Origin: Hybos culiciformis
Lineage: Eukaryota > Arthropoda > Insecta > Diptera > Hybotidae
Reading direction: 5' to 3'
Length of the DNA: 64,000 bases
Assembly (NCBI GenBank): GCA_964007475.1
Contig: OZ023273.1
Coordinates: 10,553,922-10,617,921 of the forward strand
The notes beneath the pieces are model-generated. The model ran no database searches. It was given only the letters and a program-made list of their open reading frames with translations, and was not told where the DNA came from. Position numbers and translations under genes: made by a program. Below are positions 1 to 10,600 of the stretch, in pieces; position 1 is the stretch's first letter, and each line of letters opens with the position of its first letter.

Positions 1-1134
1 AAAAATTTTGTCGGAATCGTTGATGAGAAAAAATTAAATGTTCTCTTATTTATGTTGTTAATATTTAAATTTATCATCAAATTAATTTATCATGTAATAA
101 TTTACTTTAATAGTTATTTTAAATTACATTCTGTTTAATTGTATATTTGTTTTTCAATTCATATTTAAGTGTTCGAAGTAATAATTTCCAGTTTATTCTT
201 TTACCTTTTAAACAAGTATTACACCTACTTATTAATTAATTATACCTAATATTATTTTTACAAATATGCAAATTTTGTAAATAATATACCTGCATATACA
301 TAAAGAAAATAAGAATTTAATTTAATTTTCATTCAATTCATTAAAATAAAAAATTATCAATATTAAAAAAGAATAAATAATTTCTTTTGATAAATTCATA
401 AATAATATCAATTATTTTATTATCTTTTAATCTTTAACAAGCATATAATTGCGCAATTTCTGTATTGCGCTTTAAACATACTTACATAAATATATGTACT
501 TATATTTATTAAGAATAATTAAATGAAAATTTAAAATATTGTTTTGAGATTTTTTAATTTTCTTCGAAGCCAAGTAAGTTAAATTACACATACCTATATG
601 TGTAATTGCCCGTCCTTAAAATTAATATTAAAAATATTGCTTCCGTTTTTACTATAGAATTTCCTAGGCACATATTTTTTTCTAGAATAACTTAAAAGCA
701 AAAGAAAACAAACCACTTCCTTTTACAATCTCACAGAATGTTTTTAAACGTTTTTTTACTTTACAATTTATCTATTTTTCGAAATTACTTCTTTTTTTTC
801 AAAATTCAATTTTTACTACTCGAAAGCCGTGAAATATTCACGCCTGGCTTACTCCCATACAATTATTCTGTATGCAAAACTAATTGTATATGTAGGATAT
901 AAAATTCGAAATAGTACACATATTTTTATTATATTTTATCGTAAATGCTACGGAGATCATAATTATATAAAATAATTTTTGAAGTTTATTGAAGTTTATA
1001 CTTCTTTAGGCGCGGGTGTATGATATAAATGAGTAATTCTGTAGGGGGTAAAAATTTTTTTACTCATTCGAATTTGAGTTAAAAAAAAAAACGACATGCT
1101 GTACCGTTTGAATACTCAAAAAAAATGAGTCAAC
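1..1134. other. AT-rich non-coding sequence
   Basis: I see no gene, RNA or mobile element here. The stretch is AT-rich with short poly-A and poly-T runs. Its only slightly GC-richer words are short ones around 1010-1050. If the plus-strand gene inferred further right extends leftward out of the window, this is intronic; otherwise it is intergenic. Confidence 0.6.
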
Positions 1135-1388
1135 TCAATAATCATTTGTTATTTATAAAAACAAAATAATTTGGCGCGAAAAATTTAAATTCAAATTATT
1201 TTTAAAAATCTTTCGTTTACAAATTTTTTAAAATTTAAATTTTTTTTCAAATTAGGTAGTTCAATAATCATTTGTCATTTATAAAAACAAAATAATTTGG
1301 CGTGGAAAATTTAAATTCAAATTATTTTTTAAAAATCTTTCGTTTACAAATTATTTAACAACTAAAATTTATTTTTCAAAATAGGTAG
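1135..1388. repeat. Two-copy tandem duplication, 126-bp period
   Basis: Two adjacent direct copies, 1135-1260 and 1261-1388, both begin TCAATAATCATTTGT. Each then carries the words AACAAAATAATTTGGCG, AAATTTAAATTCAAATTATT and AATCTTTCGTTTACAAATT, and each ends in a T-rich stretch followed by AGGTAG. The copies differ by scattered substitutions and small indels, mostly in the last quarter. The terminal AGGTAG continues into the satellite that follows, so this pair may be the left edge of the same array. Confidence 0.8.
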
Positions 1389-1626
1389 GTCCGGTGAAAT
1401 AAAGATTACCTGCCGAAAATTTTTTGGGCGGTTAGGTCGTGCCGGCTAAAATATGTTAAAAAAAAATGTTTCCTCCGGTGAAATAATTAGATTACCTGAC
1501 CAAAAATTTTGGATACGGAGCTACAGTTAGAGTCTTCCCGCCTCAAAATATACCAAAATAATAAATAAAGATTACCTGCCCAAAAATATACCAAAATAAT
1601 AAATAAAGATTACCTGCCCAAAAAAA
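1389..1626 (+). repeat. Degenerate satellite units, left of the minisatellite
   Basis: Successive units share the words CCGGTGAAATAAAGATTACC, TGCCCAAAA and TTTTGG, then GAGCTAC-GTTAGAGTCTTCCC and CAAAATAT, followed by an A-run. Unit starts are visible near 1390 and 1475. Two shortened copies of the GATTACCTGCCCAAAA part follow at about 1569 and 1606. The same words recur in the same orientation right of the minisatellite (3673-3900). The units are diverged and of uneven length, about 85-105 bp when complete. Confidence 0.75.
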
Positions 1627-3672
1627 AGGAAGGAAGTGAGGGCGGCAGTAAGGGCTGAAGAGAGGGCGGCAGTAAGGGCTGAAGAGAGGGCGGCAGTAAG
1701 GGCTGAAGAGAGGGCGGCAGTAAGGGCTGAAGAGAGGGCGGCAGTAAGGGCTGAAGAGAGGTCGGAAGGGAGGGCGGAAGGAAGGGCGGAAGGAAGGGCG
1801 GAAGGGAGGGCGGAAGGGAGGGCGGAAGGGAGGGCGGAAGGGGGGCGGAAGGGAGGGCGGAAGGGGGGGCGGAAGGGAGGGCGGAAGGGAAGGCTGAAGA
1901 GAGGGCGGAAGGGAGGGCGGAAGGGAGGGCGGAACGGAGGACAGAAGTTAGGGCGGAAGTTAGGGCGGAAGTTAGGGCGGAAGTTAGGGCGGAAGTTAGG
2001 GCGGAAGTGAGGCCGGAAGTGAGGGCGGAAGTGAGGGCGGAAGTGAGGGCGGAAGTGAGGGCGGAAGTGAGGGCGGAAGTGAGGGCGGAAGTGAGGGCGG
2101 AAGTGAGGGCGGAAGTGAGGGCGGAAGTTAGGGTGGAAGTTAGGGTGGAAGTGAGGGCGGAAGTGAGGGCGGAAGTGAGGGCAGAAGTGAGGGCGGAAGT
2201 GAGGGCGGAAGTGAGGGCGGAAGTGAGGGCGGAAGTGAGGGCGGAAGTGAGGGCGGAAGTGAGGGCGGAAGTGAGGGCGGAAGTGAGGGCGGAAGTGAGG
2301 GCGGAAGTGAGGGCGGAAGTGAGGGCGGAAGTGAGGGCGGAAGTGAGGGCGGAAGTGAGGGCGGAAGTGAGGGCAGAAGTGAGGGCGGAAGTGAGGGCGG
2401 AAGTGAGGGCGGAAGTGAGGGCGGAAGTGAGGGCGGAAGTGAGGGCGGTAGTGAGGGCGGTAGTGAGGGCGGTAGTGAGGGCGGAAGTGCGGGCGGAAGT
2501 GCGGGCGGAAGTGCGGGCGGAAGTGAGGGCGGAAGTGAGGGCGGAAGTGAGGGCGGAAGTGAGGGCGGAAGTGAGGGCGGAAGTGAGGGCGGAAGTGAGG
2601 GCGGAAGTGAGGGCGGAAGTGAGGGCGGAAGTGAGGGCGGAAGTGAGGGCGGAAGTGAGGGCGGAAGTGAGGGCGGAAGTGAGGGCGGAAGTGAGGGCGG
2701 AAGTGAGGGCGGAAGTGAGGGCGGAAGTGAGGGCGGACGTGAGGGCGGAAGTGAGGACGGAAGTGAGGGCGGAAGTGAGGGCGGAAGTGAGGGCGGAAGT
2801 GAGGGCGGAAGTGAGGGCGGAAGTGAGGGCGGAAGTGAGGGCGGAAGTGAGGGCGGAAGTGAGGGCGGAAGTGAGGGCGGAAGTGAGTTCGGAAGTGAGG
2901 GCGGAAGTGAGGGTGGAAGTGAGGGCGGAAGTGAGGGCAGAAGTGAGGGCGGAAGTGAGGGCGGAAGTGAGGGCGGAATTGAGGGCGGAAGTGAGGGTGG
3001 AAGTGAGGGCGGAAGTGAGGGCAGAAGTGAGGGCGGAAGTGAGGGCGGAAGTGAGGGCAGAAGTGAGGGCGGAAGTGAGGGAGGCAGTGAGGGTGGAAGT
3101 GAGGGCGGAAGTGAGGGCGGAAGTGAGGGTGGAAGTGAGGGCGGAAGTGAGGGCGGAAGTGAGGGCGGAAGTGAGGGCGGAAGTGAGGGCGGAAGTGAGG
3201 GCGGAAGTGAGGGCGGAAGTGAGGGCGGAAGTGAGGGCGGAAGTGAGGGCGGAAGTGAGGGTGGTAGTGAGGGCGGAAGTGAGGGTGGAAGTGAGGGCGG
3301 AAGTGAGGGCGGAAGTGAGGGCGGAAGTGAGGGCGGAGTGAGGGTGGTAGTGAGGGCGGAAGTGAGGGTGGAAGTGAGGGTGGAAGTGAGGGCGGAAGTG
3401 AGGGCAGAAGTGAGGGCAGAAGTGAGGGCGGAAGTGAGGGCGGAAGTGAGGGCGGAAGTGAGGGCGGAAGTGAGGGTGGAAGTGGGGGTGGAAGTGAGGG
3501 CGGAAGTGAGGGCGGAAGTGAGAGCGGAAGTGATGGCGGAAGTGAGGGCGGAAGTGAGGGCGGTAGTGAGGGCGGAAGTGAGGGCGGAAGTGAGGGCGGA
3601 AGTGAGAGCGGAAGTGAGGGCGGAAGTGAGGGCGGAAGTGAGGGCGGAAGTGAGGGCGGAAGTGAGGGTGGA
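1627..3672 (+). repeat. Layered 12-bp minisatellite, about 2 kb
   Basis: The array is built from blocks of related units. First come about five copies of a 24-bp unit, GGCGGCAGTAAGGGCTGAAG plus AGAG (about 1637-1760). Next is a block of GGCGGAAGGGAG (about 1765-1940), then about five GGCGGAAGTTAG units (to about 2005), then roughly 138 units of GGCGGAAGTGAG up to 3672. Point variants such as GGTGGAAGTGAG and GGCGGTAGTGAG are scattered or form short runs (three GGCGGTAGTGAG at about 2454-2485). One unit near 3337 has lost a base. Because the period is a multiple of three and the unit lacks stops, long frames appear on both strands (repeating Arg-Ala-Glu-Val on plus, Arg-Pro-His-Phe on minus). 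These are products of the repeat, not genes. Confidence 0.97.
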
Positions 3673-3900
3673 ATTACCTGACCAAAAATTTTGGAGAGGG
3701 AGCTATGGTTAGGGTCTTCCCTGCTTAAAATATGCAAAAAAAAATGTTTTATAAATAGGTAGCGCCGGTGAAATAAAGATTACCTGCCCAAAAGTTTTGG
3801 GTAGCTAGCTACTTTTAGAGTCGTCGTGGCTCAAAATATAAAAAAAAAGAAAAAATCAAAATAGGTAGCTCCGGTGAAATAAAGATTAGCTGACAAAGGT
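3673..3900 (+). repeat. Degenerate satellite units, right of the minisatellite
   Basis: This resumes the unit seen at 1389-1626. ATTACCTGACCAAAAATTTT with the GAG-GAGCTA-GGTTAGGGTCTTCCC part comes first, then AGGTAGCGCCGGTGAAATAA near 3757 and AGGTAGCTCCGGTGAAATAA near 3864. Orientation is the same as on the left, so the minisatellite sits inside one older array. The final unit stops at GATTAGCTGAC, where ordinary AT-rich sequence begins. Confidence 0.75.
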
Positions 3901-4097
3901 TAAAAGGTTAAAAGATCAACTGCTGCAAATTCGAACTATGATAAAATTTGTTATAATATCATAAAGTTGTTTAATTTTTTTAATTTAATAAAGAAAAATA
4001 TTGTTGTTTAATTTTTTTAATTTAATCAAGAAAAATATACAATATAAGATATTACATCTTTTAGTTTGTTTGTATATAAAAAAGGAAAAAACAGATT

Positions 4098-4341
4098 AAA
4101 AAAAACACACGAAGCAGTCATAGGAACTGCCGAAAGAAGTTTATACTTAAAGCTTCAAACTATGAAATAACAATGACTACAAATAATGGACTGCTTTTGG
4201 ACTGCTGGACTGATTTTTATTTTAATTTACATTTTGTACTGAGCAGCCCATCATTTATAGCCACTATTATTTCATAGTTTAAAGCTTTAAGTATAAACTT
4301 CTTTCGGCAGTTCCTATGACTGCTTCGTGTGTTTTTTTTTT
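4098..4341. mobile_element. Foldback (inverted-repeat) element, 244 bp
   Basis: The left arm 4098-4170 and right arm 4268-4341 are reverse complements with almost no mismatch. They contain ACACACGAAGCAGTCATAGG, AACTGCCGAAAGAAG and TTTATACTTAAAGCTT. The pairing extends inward, more weakly, to about 4196 and 4240 (ATGGACTGCT against AGCAGCCCAT), leaving a loop of about 40 bp. The outer ends are A-run and T-run, and a TA dinucleotide lies just outside on both sides, as for mariner-type insertions, though this is too short to prove a target duplication. No coding capacity. It looks like a non-autonomous foldback element or MITE. Confidence 0.85.
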
Positions 4342-5940
4342 GTACATAATGTTAGAGTACGATTCTAATAGAAAAATATAACTTTTTATTATGTTTTATT
4401 CGAAACGCAATCCCCACTAGTGATAGCAAATCAGCTTAATAATTTTTTAATTTTTCTTTTATTTTGATACTAGATGTACTCATACACGCATTGGTCACAG
4501 CACAATTGAGAGAGCTCTTTATGTTTTTTTTTTATTTATTAAAAACTACTTGAATATAACAATATTAAAACATTGACATTTTATGGCTATTGTCTACATA
4601 TGTATAATATTTATTGTACCTACCATTTAGTTCCTTTAGTTTAATTTTATTTTACAATATCAAGTTCTTTATTCCCATTTCATATTAGATTGATCATTAT
4701 TTAATGTAGATTGTATATACAATACATGTACATTGTACATATTATGTACTTGTATAATTATATACACTACAATGCCGCAGTATGAAACGAATAAAACTTT
4801 TAAATTTTAATTCCTTATATGCTTCAAAAGAATACAGATTTAGAGATAGAAAGTAAATATTAAAAAAATTATTCTCTAATTTTAATAAATTAATAGAAAT
4901 TAAAATTAGTTTCATGAATTAGGTACCTTCATCTTCATTTATTATTGTTATTTCCACTTGATGTATGCCTAATTGAGATAAATTGATTCAAATGGCGCTT
5001 ATTAAAGTTCTCTGCTAACTTTGAGAAAATGTGTTTATAATAATGAATTTAAATATTAAATATTTTTGTATAAATAAAAAGAATGTCGTAGGTATGATTA
5101 TAAATCTACAGTACATAATGTTAGTAAATAAACAAATCAACAAAAAACACGAAAGATTAAAGAATTCTTATTTCAAGTAGGGATTGTAGCACAACAAACT
5201 ATCTAATTTTTTTTTTCAAAACCAAACTGTCGATTTTTTTATAAACCATTGAAATGGATGAGAAAAAACAATTTGAAAACAATTATTGACTTTTTAAATG
5301 AAAATGTATTGCTTAATTAAAAATTATTTAAATTGAAAATACATACATCATGATAATGTTTGATAATTTATTATGAAAAAGCTTTTTTCAGTGCTATATA
5401 TTCACATTTTAGAGAAATTTTAGTTGAATAAAATTAGTGCATGAACTTAAAATACAAAAAAAAAATATCATATATAAATTGATCAGATGTCCTCATTTTC
5501 ATTGAAACTATAATATTATATATATTTTTAACAAATAAAATTAGATTCTGATTCTGATAAGTAAGCACTATTAATTTTACTTAACTGAACGATTATTTCA
5601 AAATGATTGTGTATTGTGTAAGTTAATTTAATAAAGACTTCTGATTTAAGCTAACAAATTCTTTTAATAATCCTAAAAATAGATAAAATATAAAAATGTT
5701 ATCTTCAAGTGTTTAGATTTAATTCATCAAAGTCACATATTCTGATTAAAAGTAACGTGAGCATTACCCAAAATAAATAAAAGTAAAAAACATTCTGCAA
5801 AAAACCTTAATTTTATAAATTTTTCTTTTTTTTTCTTTTTTAAGATTCTTTGACATATTTATTATTAAGATCATTAAGTATTAAGTAGATTACAACAGTT
5901 GTGCCGTAAAATCAAAAATAGAAATGATTAGATTGGAAAA

Positions 5941-5959
5941 TATATATATATATATATAT
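5941..5959. repeat. TA dinucleotide microsatellite
   Basis: About nine to ten uninterrupted TA repeats. Nothing else is associated with it. Confidence 0.9.
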
Positions 5960-7595
5960 CTGTTTTTAAGTATTCTAATTAATTGTCAAAAAAGAATAAA
6001 TCGATCTTAGGGTTATACATACATTATACCATCAGACGACAAGATCATTTCATAGGTTTTTCTTCAAACAAGCGTCTCTGAAATGTTACAAAATTTACAT
6101 AAAAGTTGAATTTGAGTGAAGTTCAGTTTAATTTTTTTTATGCCTACAAGAAATTTCTCCTATAATCATATCTTTGGAATTTGAATCATAATTTTTAGAA
6201 ATTGACGTTTCTCACTAGGCTGATTTGATATTGGACTTGATATTAGAACTTAACACCTGACCCTTAAAGAGGCAAAGGTAACGTTAGTTCTAACAAATCT
6301 AATTTTCTTGCATATAAAAATCAAATAATTTTTGTTATTTTTTTGTTGTTTCTAAATATGCAAATGGAAACAACATTTATTTAAATTATTCAAACATCAA
6401 AATCAAATTAAATTCTCATTCAATTCTCTAAAATCGTTTAATTTAATTTATTTAGAAAATTATAATATTAAATAAAAAAAAACACCTGGGATCCTTTAAG
6501 AAAAAAAATAAATTTCTCACTCAAATATCTCTTAATTTTATTATTTATCATAAATTTGGGAACTAACTAGTTGAAGCCCCGCTCTCTCTCTTTCTATCTA
6601 ACTATAAAACGTGTTTCTGTCACGTGAACATCTGTATTTATATATATCTTTAATATTACGCCTATTCTTATATTATTATTTAGCACATTATTATCTTAAA
6701 AATTATTTAATAAATGTATAACTAGAATTTTAAATTAGAATATAAATATAAGCGAATTAAGTTTCATTCAGAAAGCCTTAAAAAAAGCTTTTGCAAATGA
6801 TAAATATAATATGATAAAGATAGATGTGTTAAGGAAAAGATAGCTTTTGTTATTAAATTTTTCTAAAACAAACTAAACTTTAAATTAATTTGAAACGCTA
6901 ATTTTATAATATTATCAAATAGAAATAATAACTTATTATATAATGTTTAGTTACATTATAATTAATTAACTATAAATAAATTACAAGGATCAATTTATAT
7001 TTAAATTTGTTTTTTAATGATGATAAAATTAATTATAATAAATATGAAAAAAAAAAAAAATTAAAAAACATATTTAACATTTATACTTTAATGTTGTTGT
7101 AGAACAATAATTACTACCTTAAGATGTCAACATTTTTTATAGCATAATTTTTTAATTTAATAGTTTCATAAATTTTTTTAATTTTTTGGGTACGAAACCC
7201 TGCAATTCTAAATATTTTAGCAATGCTTGTGACTTAATATTTAATAAAGTTTTATAATATTATTTATTAAAATTTGGAACGTTCAAAATTAAATATCTTA
7301 TAACTAATAAACCTTTACATTGATTTTTTGCTTAAAATTAAAGTCAAAAATTATTATTTATCTTCAGGACCTTTTTGTGCACTGGATTAAACATTATATG
7401 AATACTATTAATGTATATTTTAAAGCTAAACAAATTGAGAACACAGTTTCAAAATAAAATTAAGTTTAGTAGAAAATCTAAAGTTAATTTTCATTCTTTC
7501 TGTTAGTCAATCAATTAACTATTATTTTGAAAAAAAAAAAAAATTAATTTAATTTTTTTGTCGCAAATATATAAAATCAGTTCTTTAATATTTAT

Positions 7596-7597
7596 TA

Positions 7598-7628
<31 letters not shown>

Positions 7629-7629
7629 T
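7596..7629. repeat. TTA trinucleotide microsatellite
   Basis: About ten uninterrupted ATT/TTA repeats running into a T-run. Similar but shorter TTA or AAT tracts occur at 21597-21618, 28756-28784, 33638-33653 and 44259-44280. Confidence 0.9.
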
Positions 7630-10600
7630 TTTAAATAAATAATATTTTGTCTCATCATAAAATATAAATATACTTAAGTGTATGTATAAATTTAGTATGA
7701 ATTTCATTGAAAATAATATATAAACAATTTTATATTTTATTGTCAGTATGTTTTTATCATTCGTGGTAGACTCGATTTTTAAAAAGCGTTGCGCATCAGA
7801 TATAATATATTTTGTCTAGCGCAAGAACAACGAGCGCGAATTATTATTTTTTTTTTAAATCGAGTTGTAAAATTAATTAGAGTCTCGCAAAATAAATTTT
7901 TTTTTTATTTCATGTTTGTAAATACCTAATTTGTTTACGTTAAATTTTTTTTTTTTTTTTTTTATTTTGATAAAAAAAAATTTCTTGAGCTTAACTCTCG
8001 GTTAAGAACTTTTGAAAACTTATTTTCTTCACAACTGGAGGGTAATTTCTGTTATTAATTTTTTTTTGTTTACAAATAATAAATCAGAGATAGGCATAAT
8101 GTGACTTCATTTAAAACTGGAAATTGTTATTTAATTTCACTTGAGCTTTATTATATTATAAAATAATATAATTCAATATCCAGCAGAGACATTAGATACA
8201 CCAACTAAATTTAATTTTTGAATTTTTTTTTATATAATAATTTTTTTTTATAAAAAATTTATTAGGTAAATATCTTTTATTTCTATTTGTATTTAAATTT
8301 CACTCAAATGATTTTCTCGGTATGCATCTAATTTATCGTTATAATACTTGGCAGGGAACAAAGTATACTTTCAATTGAATCCAAATATTAATAAAATAAT
8401 TTTAGTTAACTAGTTTAGAGTGATTAATTATTAGAAATTTGTTACATTCACAGATTAAAGGGTTCTTTTCTATGCTGCAGCAATAATAATTATTTAATTT
8501 GCATGAAAGTATTTATATATTATACAAATGTCTATTAAAATTTTACAAGATTAACACTTTGATTTAAAATTTTGTTGAATATACCTACAAATATATTTAC
8601 GTACACTTCATAAATGTACGAGTATATTATATTTGTTCAATAATTTATTTATAATTACTTCAATTAACAAAATAATTTTAAATAAATAATAAACATTCTT
8701 AGTAAAATTGGTAGCAATTACTAAAAGTAATTAATAAATAATGTTAACAAATCACTTTACATAGCAACAACTAAAGATTGAAAATTTCTATTAATTTATA
8801 ACAAAAACATTAAGCGGTTATATGAAAAAACTAAATAAATTTATTTTAGATATATTAATCGAATCTTGAAAATGTCGCAAATTACTTAGTAGTAGTGAAG
8901 TTGGTAGATGTGTAAATTAATTATTTTTAATATATAATGGTTAATAGTATACAAACTAAATTATAATGTCTCGTATGTCTACAAGTAGTGTATGTCAAAA
9001 ATTGCAATGTTTTATTAAAAATGATTCTAGTTCAATTTATTTAAGTTGCTGGGATTTGTTTGTCCAACCTAGTAGCTTCTGTGGACCTTGCCTCGACAAA
9101 TTATAATAATGCCGATTCTTAAAACGTTGTAAGAAGTGGCAAAAAGCTCAAATATATAATTTTTCTATTTTGTTTAATCACTAAAAAGACTATTCACTTC
9201 TTAATTCCCTTTGCATTTCAATATTTGAGATTTCAAAATTCCAGATTTCAATATTCAATGTTTTAAAAACGTTAAAAAAAAATCTCATAATTTTAAAATT
9301 GTTTTCTTTAAAGGACAATGAATGATAATAATCAATTGAACATTATAAAAAAAATTATATTAAATGAATAATTCATTTTTAATACACTGTGATTGAAATA
9401 AAAATGTTCAATAAAATCACATGTTGCAAAAACAAATATTATTAATAAATTGATTTAATTAGAATAAATTTCTTATTTAATTGATTGAAACCAAAATATA
9501 AGATGATTTTATTTTTTTAAGTGTTAATTAAATTTAATTTGAATATAATAATTCAGTTAAATTTAATTGAATAAACATTTTTTTTTTTTTCGAATTCTTT
9601 GATGAATATTATTATATACTTTTAAAATAATCACAAATTATAATTTTGAAATAAAAATATTCGCGAGTTTTTTTTAAATAAAATTCGTGTGAATATTTTG
9701 ATATAGTGGCGTGCGACAGAAAACAGAAAAGCTTATGAATTAAATAAAAATATTGAAATGAAACTTCAAGTCTTAATTGGAATGGTCATTGAGAAATTAA
9801 GATCAAACAGCACAGGAATAATTTTAGCTCATCATTATAAAAGAAGTAAGAAATTGTTTCCATTTTATTTTTGTCGTTTAGTAGTAGGTATAAATACATA
9901 TACATATTAATTGTAATATCCGCAGTGTCATTTGTTTTTATCTCGTGTACTTAGGTAACTGATTTTTTTTCATATTATTAGAATCATGATTTCGTGGACG
10001 TTCCCATAGGCCCTATATTCAAATGAAAGTTTCAAATGAAACTTTATAGGTTTGATAATTTCAATAATTTTTAGTAGGTATAAGTTATTTGATAATTAAA
10101 ATCAGTCTTACGAGACCGTGTAATATCCGTCATAATATTATTTGGCTCTCATCGAATATGTACAAAATATAAAGGTATTATTGATTCTTCGAAACATACT
10201 TCAGGGAATTCCATAATTACTTAAGTGCATTTATATATACACAAAACAAAATGAAAATAAAAATAATAATTTATTGTTATCATTATTTATTTATAAAAAA
10301 TAAATGTGATAAAAAAAATTTATTGTAAACAAAAAATACTACTATATAAAAATAAGATTTCGCGTAAGGGATTTTTGATAGCAAATTTTAAAATTTTATT
10401 TCCGTCAGCTGCATCTGTCGAACTAATTACATTTTTGAAAGATAAGATACCGCAAAACAAAAAACTATTTTTTTGAATTGAATTTATACATAGTAATACC
10501 TGTACATATATTTATTGCTTATATATATATTTATATAAAATTCATATTTATTTTTACTGATAAAATAGAGGAAACAATTGCGAAGGATTATGTTATACAA

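Noticed and set aside
1920..2010. GTTAGGGCGG repeats resembling telomeric TTAGGG
   Set aside because: The period is 12 bp and the unit is a variant of the neighbouring GGCGGAAGTGAG; there is no run of pure telomeric repeat.
1572..3737. 721-codon minus-strand frame and shorter plus-strand frames across 1636-3712
   Set aside because: They consist of a four-residue periodic translation of the 12-bp minisatellite. The unit length is a multiple of three and has no stop in several frames, so the openness is automatic; the ends are translated satellite flanks.
9758..9910. 50-codon plus frame with a plausible start context and a GTAAGA donor at 9848, considered as a first exon
   Set aside because: The donor would leave phase 0, incompatible with the phase-1 exon at 12724. 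The alternative donor at 9882-9890 is weak and the peptide lacks a signal sequence.
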